Positions 42,661 through 51,473 of a DNA stretch of 64,000 nt are shown in pieces (positions within the stretch are counted from its first letter, which is position 1; every line of letters begins with the position of its first letter). The position numbers and the translations under genes were made by a program. The DNA comes from Solirubrobacter sp963792915 (GTDB lineage Bacteria; Actinomycetota; Thermoleophilia; Solirubrobacterales; Solirubrobacteraceae), in contig CAWBYD010000008.1 of assembly GCA_963792915.1 (NCBI GenBank), positions 682,001 to 746,000 of the forward strand. The letters run 5' to 3'. The notes under the pieces were generated by a model. It saw nothing but the letters and a program-made list of their open reading frames with translations. It had not been told where the DNA came from and ran no database searches.

Positions 42661-43512
42661 GTGCCGTTTTCTGTGCAGCTCGGCCTCCTGCTGGCGCTCG
42701 TCACCGCGCTGATGTCGGTGATCGGCTTCTTTCTGAAATACCGCGGCGCGATTGCGGCGCCCGCGGTGCAATGGCGGGCGCCCTGGGCCAGCACGGTCGC
42801 GCTGTTTCGCTCGCCGGTCTACACGCTCGGCTGCGTCGTGGCCACGACTTCGTGGGGCTTCCACGTCGCCGCGCTCGCGCTGGCGCCGATCTCGCTCGTG
42901 CAGTCGGTGATCGCGGGCGGCCTGGTCATGGTCACGGTCGTCGCGGACCGCGTCTTCGGCCAGCACGTCACGCGCCGTGAATGGATCTGCGTCGCGCTGA
43001 CGGCCGCCGGCCTCGCCTTCCTGGCCGCGACGCTCGAGGGGACCGGCGACTCCGCGCATTCTGACTACGGCGACCTCCAGCTCGCGTTCGCGGTCGGGAC
43101 GGCGACGGTCGCGGGCTTCGTGCTGACCGCGCGCGCGAAGGGCAACGGGCCGCTGCTCGGCGTGGCGGCCGGGCTCTTCTGGGCCGGCTCGGACACGACG
43201 ATCAAGGCGCTCAGCGGCAAGACGGGCGACCTCGGCGTGCTCGTGATCGTGCACCCGTTCGCGTTCGTGATCCTCGCGCTGTCGCTGATCGGGCTGCTGG
43301 TGTCGGCCCGCTCGCTGCAGATCGGGCCGGTCGTGCCGGTCATCGCCGTCACCAGCGCCACCGCCAACGCGCTGACGATCGCGGCCGGCCCCGCCGTGTT
43401 CGGCGAGCCGCTGCCGCAGGACACCAGCGCCCTGGCCGTGCGCCTGGCGGCGTTCGCGCTGGTCGTCGTCGCCGCCGCCCTGACCCCTCCACCGACCCCG
43501 CAGACCACGTAA
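42661..43512 (+). CDS. DMT/NIPA-like membrane transporter
   Basis: 283 residues with about nine hydrophobic helices: LLLALVTALMSVIGFFLKYRG, VYTLGCVVATTSWGFHVAAL, LAPISLVQSVIAGGLVMVTVV and ending LAAFALVVVAAALTPP. The SLVQSV and GPVVPVI patterns resemble EamA/NIPA members of the drug/metabolite superfamily; the substrate is unknown. The start is uncertain: GTG 42661 is only 2 bp after GGAGG, GTG 42673 is 14 bp away; both give a complete first helix. It ends 2 bp before the SUI1 gene. Confidence 0.75.
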   Translation: MPFSVQLGLLLALVTALMSVIGFFLKYRGAIAAPAVQWRAPWASTVALFRSPVYTLGCVVATTSWGFHVAALALAPISLVQSVIAGGLVMVTVVADRVFGQHVTRREWICVALTAAGLAFLAATLEGTGDSAHSDYGDLQLAFAVGTATVAGFVLTARAKGNGPLLGVAAGLFWAGSDTTIKALSGKTGDLGVLVIVHPFAFVILALSLIGLLVSARSLQIGPVVPVIAVTSATANALTIAAGPAVFGEPLPQDTSALAVRLAAFALVVVAAALTPPPTPQTT

Positions 43513-43514
43513 TC

Positions 43515-43829
43515 ATGGCCAAGCGCGTGTGGTCCTCCGACGACGGCGACCTGCGCAAGGCGCGCGCGCCGCGCCCGCCGGCGCCCGCGTCCGGGCGCGT
43601 GAAGGTGCGCCGCGAGACCGGCGGCCGGCGCGGCAAGGAGGTCACCACGATCTCCGGCGTCCCGCTCGACGACGCCGAGCTGAAGGCGCTGGCGGGCCGG
43701 CTCAAGAAGCGCTGCGGCGTCGGCGGCTCGGCCAAGGACGGCGTGATCGAGCTGCAGGGCGACCACCGCACGGCGGTCGTCGAGCTGCTGCGGGCCGACG
43801 GCTACGACGTGGTGCTGGCCGGCGGCTGA
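43515..43829 (+). CDS. SUI1/eIF1-family translation factor (YciH-like)
   Basis: 104 residues. Basic N-terminal tail then the SUI1 fold: VKVRRETGGRRGKEVTTISGVPLDDAELKALAGRLKKRCGVGGSAKDGVIELQGDHR. Bacterial YciH can act on initiation-complex fidelity. ATG immediately after the transporter stop. The 3' end overlaps the convergent oxidoreductase by 28 bp. Confidence 0.92.
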   Translation: MAKRVWSSDDGDLRKARAPRPPAPASGRVKVRRETGGRRGKEVTTISGVPLDDAELKALAGRLKKRCGVGGSAKDGVIELQGDHRTAVVELLRADGYDVVLAGG

Positions 43830-44797
43830 GCGCCGGTCGTGAAGACCACCTTGCCGAAGACGTCGCCGCGCGCGAGCGCCTCGAACCCCGAGCGCGCGTC
43901 CGCGAGCGGGAGCGTGGCCTCGATCAGCGGCCGCACCCCGCTCGTGACGCACAGGCGCACGAGCCGCTCGAGCTCGTCGCGCGTCCCCATCGTGGAGCCG
44001 ACCACGGACAGCTGCAGGAAGAAGATCCGGGTCAGCTCCGCGGGCGGCGCGTCGCCGGACGTCGCGCCGGAGATCACGAGCGTCCCGCCGGGCTTGAGCG
44101 ACCGGATCGAGTGGCCCCACGTGGCCTCGCCGACCGTCTCCATCACCGCGTCGACGCGCTCGGGGAGGCGCGCCCCCGCTTCGAAGCACGCGTCGGCGCC
44201 GAGCTCGGCGGCGCGTTCGCGCTTGTCCTGGCTACGACTCGTAGCCCAGACGCGGATGCCGGCCGCACGCGCGAGCATGATCAGCGCCGTCGCGACGCCG
44301 CCGCCGGCGCCCTGGACGAGCACCGTCGCCCCCGGCGCCAGCGCGGCGCGGGTGAACAGCATCCGGTAGGCGGTCAGCCACGAGGTCGGCAGGCAGGCGG
44401 CCTCGGCGAAGCTGAGCTCGGGCGGCTTGGGGACGAGGTTGCGACGCGGCACGGCCACGAGCTCCGCGAACGAGCCCTGGAAGCGCTCGGAGAGGATCGA
44501 GCGGCGCGGGTCGAACGTCTCGTCGCCGCGCCAGTCCGGCTGCGAGACGACGGCGTGGGCGATGACCTCGTTGCCGTCGGAGTCGATCCCGGCCGCGTCG
44601 CAGCCGAGGATCATCGGCAGCGCGTCCTCGGCCAGGCCGACGCCGCGCAGCGACCACAGGTCGTGATGGTTCAGCGAAGCGGCTTTCACGCGCACGGCGG
44701 CCCAGCCGTCCGGCACCGACGGCTCGGGGCGCTCGGCGATCTCCAGGCCGGACAGCGGATCGTCGCGGGAGATGCGGGCAGCGTAGGCAGCGAGCAT
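43802..44797 (-). CDS. MDR-family alcohol dehydrogenase/quinone reductase-like protein
   Basis: 331 residues. GroES-like part VRVKAASLNHHDLWSLRGVG, LPMILGCDAAGI; Rossmann part ATVLVQGAGGGVATALIMLARAAG and KPGGTLVISGATSG. Only some zinc-binding residues of typical alcohol dehydrogenases are visible (GCDAAG in place of GHE), so it is probably zinc-free. A possible acceptor is a quinone or enone; unknown. It converges on SUI1 and is divergent from the glycoside hydrolase. Confidence 0.85.
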   Translation of the reverse strand: MLAAYAARISRDDPLSGLEIAERPEPSVPDGWAAVRVKAASLNHHDLWSLRGVGLAEDALPMILGCDAAGIDSDGNEVIAHAVVSQPDWRGDETFDPRRSILSERFQGSFAELVAVPRRNLVPKPPELSFAEAACLPTSWLTAYRMLFTRAALAPGATVLVQGAGGGVATALIMLARAAGIRVWATSRSQDKRERAAELGADACFEAGARLPERVDAVMETVGEATWGHSIRSLKPGGTLVISGATSGDAPPAELTRIFFLQLSVVGSTMGTRDELERLVRLCVTSGVRPLIEATLPLADARSGFEALARGDVFGKVVFTTGAQPPASTTS

Positions 44798-44843
44798 CGC
44801 GAGACCCTACAGGTCGCGACGGGGATGCCGATCACGGGGGCGA

Positions 44844-45902
44844 ATGGTCCGTTCGCTCGTCATCGCCGCCTGCCTGCTGGCGCTCGCGCCGGCGCCGGCG
44901 CACGCCGCCCGGCACCTCGAGCTCGGACTGCAGGACGACAACGTCTTCCTCGACGGGCGCTACCTGTCCCAGGCCGACGGCCTGAACCGCGCCGTGGACC
45001 TCAAGGTGACCCGCATCCGCGTGAACGTGCTGTGGGCGCGCACGCTCGTGGCCGGCGCCGACGCCCGCACGAAGCCCGCGACGCTCGCCTACGACTTCGC
45101 CAAGCTCGACGCGCTGCAGGCCGCCGCCGCGGCGCGCGGCATCAAGCTGCAGCTGACGATCGCCGGTCCCGCTCCGGCATGGGCGACGGCCGACCACCAG
45201 GTCGGCCCCGACCGCCCGGACGCGGCCCAGTTCGCCGCCTTCGCGAGCGCCGTCGCCGCGCACTTCAAAGGCCGTGTCGACCGCTACTCGATCTGGAACG
45301 AGCCCAACTGGAACACGTGGCTCGCGCCCGCCCGCCAGGCCGGCCGGCTCTACCGCGGCCTCTACCAGGCGGGCTACGCGGCAATCAAGTCCGCCGACCC
45401 GGCCGCCGCCGTGCTGTTCGGCGAGCTCGCCCCGACCGGCGGCGGGCGCGCGATCGCGCCGCTGCGGTTCGTCCGCGAGGTCACGGCCGCCGGGGGGAGG
45501 CTGAAGTCCGACGGGTTCGCGCTGCATCCCTACCAGTTCACGACCTCGCCGAAGGTCGCGGCGGGCCGCACCGACGACGTCACGATCGGCTCGCTCGTCC
45601 GGGCGACCACGGCGCTCGACGCCCTGGCCAGAACGCGCCGGCTGGCCACGCCGGCGGGCCGCCCGCTCGACCTCTACCTGACCGAGTTCGGCTATCTCAG
45701 CAAGGGCGACCGGGCGCTCAAGCCCAAGGTCCGCGCCGCGTATCTGAAGGCCGCGCTCGCGATCGCGCGCTCGAACCCGCGCGTCCGCGAGCTGCTCCAG
45801 TACCAGCTCGTCGACCCGCCGGACGACGTCGCGTGGCACAGCGGGATCCTCGATCACCGGGGCGCGCCGCAACCGGCGTACGCGAGTCTGCTGCACCGCT
45901 GA
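44844..45902 (+). CDS. Secreted glycoside hydrolase-like protein (clan A TIM barrel)
   Basis: 352 residues. Signal peptide (LVIAACLLALAPAPAHA). TIM-barrel glycosidase pattern: LKVTRIRVNVLWAR, KLDALQAAAAARGIKLQLTIAG, the acid/base Glu in YSIWNEPNWNTWL, and the likely nucleophile Glu in LYLTEFGYLSKG. These fit GH39/GH5-like families; the polysaccharide is not inferable. ATG start at 44844. Ends 45 bp before the alcohol dehydrogenase gene. Confidence 0.85.
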   Translation: MVRSLVIAACLLALAPAPAHAARHLELGLQDDNVFLDGRYLSQADGLNRAVDLKVTRIRVNVLWARTLVAGADARTKPATLAYDFAKLDALQAAAAARGIKLQLTIAGPAPAWATADHQVGPDRPDAAQFAAFASAVAAHFKGRVDRYSIWNEPNWNTWLAPARQAGRLYRGLYQAGYAAIKSADPAAAVLFGELAPTGGGRAIAPLRFVREVTAAGGRLKSDGFALHPYQFTTSPKVAAGRTDDVTIGSLVRATTALDALARTRRLATPAGRPLDLYLTEFGYLSKGDRALKPKVRAAYLKAALAIARSNPRVRELLQYQLVDPPDDVAWHSGILDHRGAPQPAYASLLHR

Positions 45903-45947
45903 CCAAGTACGATCGCGAGGCCGTCGACTCGTAGGAGGAGAGACCTC

Positions 45948-47060
45948 GTGAAGACCAAGGCCGCGGTGCTCTGGGAGACCGGGAAGGACTGGGACGTCGT
46001 CGAGCTCGACCTCGACGAGCCGAAAGACGGCGAAGTGCTGATCCGCTGGGAGGCCGCGGGCTTCTGCCACTCCGACGAGCACCTGCGCCACGGCGACATC
46101 GTGCCCCGCTTTCCGATCGTGGGCGGCCACGAGGGAGCGGGCGTGATCGAGAAGGTCGGCCCGGGCGTGAGCCGCGTCAAGGCGGGCGACCACGTCGTCA
46201 CCTCGTTCCTGCCGGTGTGCGGGCACTGCCGCTTCTGCGCGACCGGGCACTCGAACATCTGCGACGCGGGCGCGACGATCCTCGAAGGCTGCCTGCCCGA
46301 CGGGACGTTCCGCTTCCACTCCGACGGCGACGAGGTCGGCGGCATGTGCATGCTCGGCACGTTCAGCCAGTGGTCGACGATCTCCGAGATGTCGTGCGTC
46401 GCGGTCGACAAGGACCTCCCGCTGGACGTCGTCGTGCTGGTCGGCTGCGGCGTCCCGACCGGCTGGGGCTCCGCGGTCTACGCGGCCGATGTCACGCCGG
46501 GGGAGACCGTGATCGTCTATGGCATCGGCGGCATCGGCGCCAACGCCGTCCAGGGCGCCGCGCACGCCGGCGCGATGAACCTGATCGCCGTCGACCCGCT
46601 CGCCAACAAGCGCGAGGCGGCCGAGGACCTCGGCGCCACCCACAGCGTCGCCAGCGCCGAGGAGGCGCACGAGCTGGCCCAGGAGCTGACGCGCGGGGTC
46701 GGCGCCGACAAGGCGATCATCACCGTCGACGTCGTCAACGAGGCGGTCGTCGGCGCGGCCGTGAACGCGATCCGCAAGGGCGGCACGGCGGTGATCACCG
46801 GCCTGGCCGACCCGAACAAGCTCACGGTCCAGCTCTCCGGCGCGGGCCTGACGCTCTACGAGAAGACGGTCAAGGGCACGCTGTTCGGCTCGGGCAACCC
46901 GATGCACGACATCCCCAACCTGATCCGCATGTACCAGGCCGGCAAGCTCAAGCTCGACGAGCTGATCACGACGCGCTACACGCTCGACCAGATCAACGAC
47001 GGCTACAACGACCTGCTGGCCGGCAAGAACATCCGGGGCGTGATGATCCACGAGCACTGA
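45948..47060 (+). CDS. Zinc-dependent NDMA-type alcohol dehydrogenase
   Basis: 370 residues. Catalytic zinc site GFCHSDEHLRHGD with GGHEGAGVIEKVG; four-Cys structural zinc CGHCRFCATGHSNICDAG; Rossmann GIGGIGANAVQGAAHAG. The LEGCLPDGTFRF and GMCMLGTFSQW segments match the nicotinoprotein (NDMA-dependent) group, which keeps NADH tightly bound and reoxidises it with a dedicated acceptor, often the mycofactocin system. No mycofactocin genes are in the window. GTG start with AGGAGGAGA upstream. Followed by MoxR and VWA genes. Confidence 0.9.
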   Translation: MKTKAAVLWETGKDWDVVELDLDEPKDGEVLIRWEAAGFCHSDEHLRHGDIVPRFPIVGGHEGAGVIEKVGPGVSRVKAGDHVVTSFLPVCGHCRFCATGHSNICDAGATILEGCLPDGTFRFHSDGDEVGGMCMLGTFSQWSTISEMSCVAVDKDLPLDVVVLVGCGVPTGWGSAVYAADVTPGETVIVYGIGGIGANAVQGAAHAGAMNLIAVDPLANKREAAEDLGATHSVASAEEAHELAQELTRGVGADKAIITVDVVNEAVVGAAVNAIRKGGTAVITGLADPNKLTVQLSGAGLTLYEKTVKGTLFGSGNPMHDIPNLIRMYQAGKLKLDELITTRYTLDQINDGYNDLLAGKNIRGVMIHEH

Positions 47061-47121
47061 CGCGTCCACGCTGCTGGCGCAGCTCGATCGCGAGGTCGTC
47101 GGGCTGCGCCGCGAGGCGGAG

Positions 47122-47979
47122 GTGCTGGCCGCGGCGCTCGCGAGCGGCTGCCATGTCGTCCTCGAAGGACCGCCCGGGACCGGGAAGTCGACGCTGCTGC
47201 GCGCCGTCGCGCGCGCCGCCGGCCTCGGCGTGCAGTTCGTCGAGGGCAACGCCGAGCTGACGCCCGCGCGCCTGGTCGGCCACCACGACCCCGCGCTGGT
47301 GCTCGAGCTCGGCTACCGCGCCGACACGTTCGTCGACGGCCCGCTGCTGAGCGCGGTGCGCGAGGGGCGGCTGCTCTACATCGAGGAGCTCAACCGCGTC
47401 CCCGAGGAGACGCTCAACGTGCTGGTCGGGGCGCTCGCCGAGGGGGAGATCCACGTGCCGCGGCTGGGGCGCGTCCCGGCGGGCGACGGCTTCCGGCTGA
47501 TCGCGGCGATGAACCCGTTCGACGCCGTCGGCACCGCGCGCGTGAGCCAGGCGATCTCCGACCGCATGTGCCGGATCTCGATCGGCTACCAGGCGGCCGC
47601 CGCCGAACGCGAGATCGCCGCGCGGGCGACCGCGCACGACGGCCCGCTGGTCGCTCCCGCGGTCGAGCTGGCGCGGCGCTCGCGCGAGCACCCGCAGGTC
47701 CACATGGGCGCGTCGGTGCGCGGCGCGATCGACCTCGTGCGCCTCGGCCGCCAGCTCGCGCAGCTGCGCGGCGAGGGTGAGCCCGCGCCGGGCGATCCGA
47801 CGTTCGCCGACGCCGCCGTCGCCGCGCTGTCCGGGCGCCTGCGGCTCGAGGAGGGCTGCGAGCGCACGCCCGAGCAGATCGTGCTCGAGCTGATCGAGCA
47901 GCTGGCACCCAGGCCGGAGCCGCCGCCGGGAAAAGTTCCCGCCCCGCCGGTGAGCGGGGCGCGACCGGGCGCGCGCTGA
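47122..47979 (+). CDS. MoxR-family AAA+ ATPase
   Basis: 285 residues from the GTG at 47122. Walker A LEGPPGTGKSTLLRAVA, pore/insert region GNAELTPARLVGHHDPALVL, Walker B GRLLYIEELNRVPEE, sensor 1 RLIAAMNPFDAVG, and the lid domain. MoxR ATPases act as chaperones with VWA partners for metalloenzyme maturation. The same frame is open back to 47047 and reads DREVVGLRREAEVLAAAL, a segment conserved in homologues, but contains no ATG, GTG or TTG; a CTG at 47071 or 47074 could be the true start. Confidence 0.88.
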   Translation: MLAAALASGCHVVLEGPPGTGKSTLLRAVARAAGLGVQFVEGNAELTPARLVGHHDPALVLELGYRADTFVDGPLLSAVREGRLLYIEELNRVPEETLNVLVGALAEGEIHVPRLGRVPAGDGFRLIAAMNPFDAVGTARVSQAISDRMCRISIGYQAAAAEREIAARATAHDGPLVAPAVELARRSREHPQVHMGASVRGAIDLVRLGRQLAQLRGEGEPAPGDPTFADAAVAALSGRLRLEEGCERTPEQIVLELIEQLAPRPEPPPGKVPAPPVSGARPGAR

Positions 47980-47999
47980 GCGGCAGCGCCGCGCGCGAG

Positions 48000-48893
48000 G
48001 TGGTGCGCGAGCGCGGGCGGCGGACGATCTCGCGCGCCCAGCTCGCGAGCGCGCACGGGCGCCTGGCCGAGGTCTCACCCGCCGTCGGCCGGCTCGACGA
48101 GCACGCGTTCGGAGAGGCGCTGCGCGCCGATCCGGACGCGGCCGTGGCGCTGCTGGCCGACCTCGCCGCCGCGACCGACCCGCAGCTGCGCGCGCAGGCG
48201 CGCCGGCTCGCGGCCCGGCTGTTCGTGCGCGCCGGGCGCCGCGGCGCGCTCGCGGGCCGCGGCTACCGGCACCTGACCGCCGGGCCGTTCAGCGCCGGCG
48301 GCGACCTCGACCTCGAGCGCACGCTGGAGCGCGCCGAGGGCCGGCCGCCGCGCGCCGAGGACATCGTCGCGCGCCGCTGGACGGCGCCCAGGCGCGCGCT
48401 GTGCCTGCTGATCGACCACTCGGGCTCGATGCGCGGGCATGCCGTCGCGCTGGCGGCGATGGCCGCCGCCGCGGTCGTCCTCACGCGCACCGAGCGGGCG
48501 AGCTGCAGCGTGATCGCGTTCGCCGCCGACGCGCTCGTGCTGCAGCCCCAGGGCGCTCCGCGCGAGCCCGCGCAGCTCGTCGACGACCTGCTGTCGCTGC
48601 GCGGCAAGGGCCGCACGGACCTCGCGCTGGCGCTGCGGACGGGTGCGAAGGAGCTCGCCCGCGCCGGCGCGGCGGAGCGGCTCGCGATCGTGCTGAGCGA
48701 CTGCCGGACGACCGCCGGCCGCGATCCGGCGGACGCGCTCGGGGGCTTTGAGCGCGTCGACGTCATGGGCACCAGCGGCGACGCCGACGCCGTGCAGGCG
48801 AGCCGCCGGCTGGCCGCGCGTGGACGCGGTCGCTACCTGCCGGCGACGCGCTTCGTCGAGCTGCAGGGTGCGCTTTCGAACCTCCTGAACTGA
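48000..48893 (+). CDS. VWA-domain protein, MoxR partner
   Basis: 297 residues from GTG 48000. The VWA domain has the MIDAS motif DHSGSM, the downstream Thr in GKGRTDLALAL and the Asp in IVLSDCRTT, preceded by an Arg-rich helical domain. With the MoxR ATPase it likely forms a chaperone/insertase pair in the cytoplasm. The frame is open to a CTG at 47976 that overlaps the MoxR stop (CTGA), an alternative start like that of yaaA. Confidence 0.85.
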   Translation: MVRERGRRTISRAQLASAHGRLAEVSPAVGRLDEHAFGEALRADPDAAVALLADLAAATDPQLRAQARRLAARLFVRAGRRGALAGRGYRHLTAGPFSAGGDLDLERTLERAEGRPPRAEDIVARRWTAPRRALCLLIDHSGSMRGHAVALAAMAAAAVVLTRTERASCSVIAFAADALVLQPQGAPREPAQLVDDLLSLRGKGRTDLALALRTGAKELARAGAAERLAIVLSDCRTTAGRDPADALGGFERVDVMGTSGDADAVQASRRLAARGRGRYLPATRFVELQGALSNLLN

Positions 48894-48926
48894 AGGCAGC
48901 GTGGACCCATCTGGACGAATTGCTGC

Positions 48927-48956
48927 TTGACGCAGTATTGGCTCTACGGGTACGGT
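48927..48956 (+). promoter_or_regulatory. Candidate promoter P1 of the surface-protein cluster
   Basis: TTGACG (48927-48932), 18 bp, TACGGT (48951-48956). It has the same layout as the promoter 113 bp downstream. It lies in the otherwise empty 228-bp gap after the VWA gene. Confidence 0.5.
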
Positions 48957-49039
48957 CGAAGGGCAATCGGGGTGTTTCGCGCCTCATCGGGGGTGCCGTT
49001 TGGCAGAGGCGCAATCGGTGTTGTCGACGGGTGTTCGGT

Positions 49040-49069
49040 TTGACTACGGTCAAAAGTCCCGTCTACGAT
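49040..49069 (+). promoter_or_regulatory. Candidate promoter P2 of the surface-protein cluster
   Basis: TTGACT (49040-49045), 18 bp, TACGAT (49064-49069), about 53 bp before the first gene start. A GGAGGGAGAG Shine-Dalgarno follows at 49104. Confidence 0.6.
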
Positions 49070-49121
49070 GCCCGATGGTCACGGTTTTGGGGTCCACGGA
49101 GTTGGAGGGAGAGTGGCAGTG

Positions 49122-50585
49122 ATGCCCTCGTTGAATCGGATACAGCGGCTTTCGGTAGGAGTGCTCGCGGGAGCGGCGCTGGCGGTACCGGCGAGCACGG
49201 CATCGGCCAACGATGTGTGGCTGTGGACGTGTCATGGCCCGGCGGGCCAGAGCATCGACCTTCCGCCGAGCGGCAGCAGCGGGGTCGACGGTGGGTTCTC
49301 GCACTACGGCGAGGGCTGCGGTGGCCAGGCCGCCAATGTCGGCTCAGGCGGCTATGAGCTGAGCTTCACCCGCCCCGATCCCGCGGCGGGCTCGACGGCG
49401 TACATGAGCTTCAGCGCTCCGGTCGACACCGCCCTCAAGCACGTGCGCGTGATCCGCAGACTGAACGGCCTCAGCACGACGCAGGCCGGCAACCCGCAGC
49501 AGTACGTCCTCAGCACGAACGGCGGCCAGCTCGAGAAGATCCGGCTCGACGCGCCGCCGGCGTGGGACGGCGTCGTCGATCGCACGTTCGACGCGACCGG
49601 GGGCACGTCCGAGGCGGCCAAGTTCACGCTCTCGTGCGACTCGGCCAGCGCGTGCCCGGCGGCCACGGCGCCGGTCTCGGTCGACGTCTCGGCGCTCGCC
49701 CTCGACGTCGACGACACCGCGAGCCCGACGCTCGCGGTCGGCGGCTACCACAGCCCCGTGACCTGTACCAGCGCGCCCCCGTCCAAGGTCACCTGCCCGG
49801 GCCCCGGGCTGGATCTCAACGTCGATGGCCGTGACGTGGGCGTCGGCCTCGAGCACGCCGAGGCCTGGGTGGACGGTACGAAGATGGCCTCCGCGCCGTA
49901 CGCCGCGAGCTGCCAGGACCTCTCGCCCAACGACCCGCAGATCGACCTGCCGCTGAACGCGTCCTGCCCGTCCTTCGCCAGCGTCAAGCTGCACGTCGAC
50001 ACGTCGCAGATCGCCGACGGCGACCACAATCTCGAGGTCAAGGTCTTCGACGCGTCGGGCCGCAGCAACACCGTCCCGTACGTGGTGCCGCTGAGCATCG
50101 ACAACCACGTGAACCTCGGCTCGGACAGCCAGACGCTGACGATCGGCACGAGCAGCCCGACCGTGCTCCCGGGCGGCGGCGGCACCGGCGGCGGCGGCGG
50201 CGTGGCCGGCGCGACCGCGACGTCCTGCAGCTCGCCCAAGCTCTCGATGTTCCTGTCGCAGAAGCCGCTGCGCGTCTCGCACGGCGTGCCGGTGCTCCAG
50301 TCCGGCAAGCGCTACCGCTTCCGCGGCCGCCTGACCTGCGTGATCAAGGGCAAGCGCCAGTCGGCGCCCAAGCGGACGCGGATCGACCTCCGGAACACGG
50401 TCGGCAAGAAGACCATCATCAAGGGCGGCACGACGGTCCGCGACAAGGGCAACATCACGATCATCCTGTCCTACAAGAGCAGCCGCACGCTGATCTTCCG
50501 CTACGTCAACACCGACGGCAAGGTCAGCCAGGTCAAGATCAAGATCCGGGTCGAGAAGAAGAAGAAGAAGTCCAGCAAGTCCTAG
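49122..50585 (+). CDS. Large secreted protein, first gene of surface cluster
   Basis: 487 residues from ATG 49122 (GTG at 49113 or 49119 are possible and better spaced from GGAGG). Signal peptide LSVGVLAGAALAVPASTASA. The mature N-terminus NDVWLWTCHGPAGQ is a recurring Thermoleophilia motif; the first ~330 residues look all-beta with Cys pairs. A GGGGTGGGGG linker follows, then a domain ending in a very basic tail (KIKIRVEKKKKKSSKS). The basic tail could bind anionic wall polymers. No enzyme motif. Function unknown. Confidence 0.8.
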   Translation: MPSLNRIQRLSVGVLAGAALAVPASTASANDVWLWTCHGPAGQSIDLPPSGSSGVDGGFSHYGEGCGGQAANVGSGGYELSFTRPDPAAGSTAYMSFSAPVDTALKHVRVIRRLNGLSTTQAGNPQQYVLSTNGGQLEKIRLDAPPAWDGVVDRTFDATGGTSEAAKFTLSCDSASACPAATAPVSVDVSALALDVDDTASPTLAVGGYHSPVTCTSAPPSKVTCPGPGLDLNVDGRDVGVGLEHAEAWVDGTKMASAPYAASCQDLSPNDPQIDLPLNASCPSFASVKLHVDTSQIADGDHNLEVKVFDASGRSNTVPYVVPLSIDNHVNLGSDSQTLTIGTSSPTVLPGGGGTGGGGGVAGATATSCSSPKLSMFLSQKPLRVSHGVPVLQSGKRYRFRGRLTCVIKGKRQSAPKRTRIDLRNTVGKKTIIKGGTTVRDKGNITIILSYKSSRTLIFRYVNTDGKVSQVKIKIRVEKKKKKSSKS

Positions 50586-50602
50586 GCAGGGAAGGGGCAG
50601 CA

Positions 50603-51367
50603 GTGAAGTTCAAGGCCATCGGGGTCGCGCTGACGGTGCTTGCCGGCGGCGCGGCCCTCGGGCACGCCGCCGCATCCGGGGGAGCGGCGGCCCAGCAACC
50701 ACAGGGCGGGCTGTCGATCTCGCCCGCCAAGATCGAACAGGGCGCGACGCCCGGGGCGCTGACCCCGCTGACCGTCGCCAACCGCTCCAGCGCGCCGCTG
50801 CAGGTCACCGTCACGGCGCGTCCGTGGCTCGAGGCGTCCAGCGGCAGGGTCTCGGCCGACCGCGCGCACACGCTGGCCGGCGTCTCGATCGGGACGCCCT
50901 CGTTCACGCTCGCCGCGGGCGAGACCAAGGCGGTGCCGGTCTCGCTGGGCGGCGTGCCGGCTGGAGGCTCGCTGTACGGCGCGCTCGAGGTGATCGGGCT
51001 GCCGGCGGACGCCGCCACGCGCAAGGGCGTGGTGCTCGGCTACCGGCTGATCGGCACGCTGCGGCTGCTCCCGGCGCTGAAGACCTACAAGCTGACCGCG
51101 GGCAAGCTCGCGGCGGCGCGGGGCACGGCGACGCTCGCAGTCACCAACGGCGGCAACACGCTCGATCCGATCGACGCGTCGGTCGTCACCAAGGGCGTCG
51201 GCAGCACGCGCCGCGGCTCGGTCGAGGGGCTGCGGATCCTGCCCGGCAAGACCGTCGATCTGCCGCTCGGCAAGGGCCTGCAGAAGGGCGCCTACACGTC
51301 GACGATCACGATCCAGCAGAACCGCAAGTCGGTCCTGAAAGCGACCAAGAAGTTCAAGCTCAAGTGA
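50603..51367 (+). CDS. Secreted DUF916-like protein A
   Basis: 254 residues. Signal peptide (IGVALTVLAGGAALGHAAA). The mature part opens with LSISPAKIEQGATPGALTPLTVANRSSAPLQVTVTARPW, an Ig-like opening like the peptidoglycan-binding domain of WxL-interacting proteins, and continues with SLYGALEVIGLP and YRLIGTLRLLP, then a second beta domain ending LKATKKFKLK. The gene at 52014 is a paralogue with the same order of motifs. 17 bp after the previous stop, with a GGGAAGGGG site. Confidence 0.8.
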   Translation: MKFKAIGVALTVLAGGAALGHAAASGGAAAQQPQGGLSISPAKIEQGATPGALTPLTVANRSSAPLQVTVTARPWLEASSGRVSADRAHTLAGVSIGTPSFTLAAGETKAVPVSLGGVPAGGSLYGALEVIGLPADAATRKGVVLGYRLIGTLRLLPALKTYKLTAGKLAAARGTATLAVTNGGNTLDPIDASVVTKGVGSTRRGSVEGLRILPGKTVDLPLGKGLQKGAYTSTITIQQNRKSVLKATKKFKLK

Positions 51368-51473
51368 TCGCGTCAGAAAAGCGCCTCGGGCGGCTAGCCT
51401 CGTCGTCGGTCAAAGCGCTCCGAACGCGCCGCACGCGTGTTGGGTTGGTGAAGCGAACGTGCGAGGGGAACCG

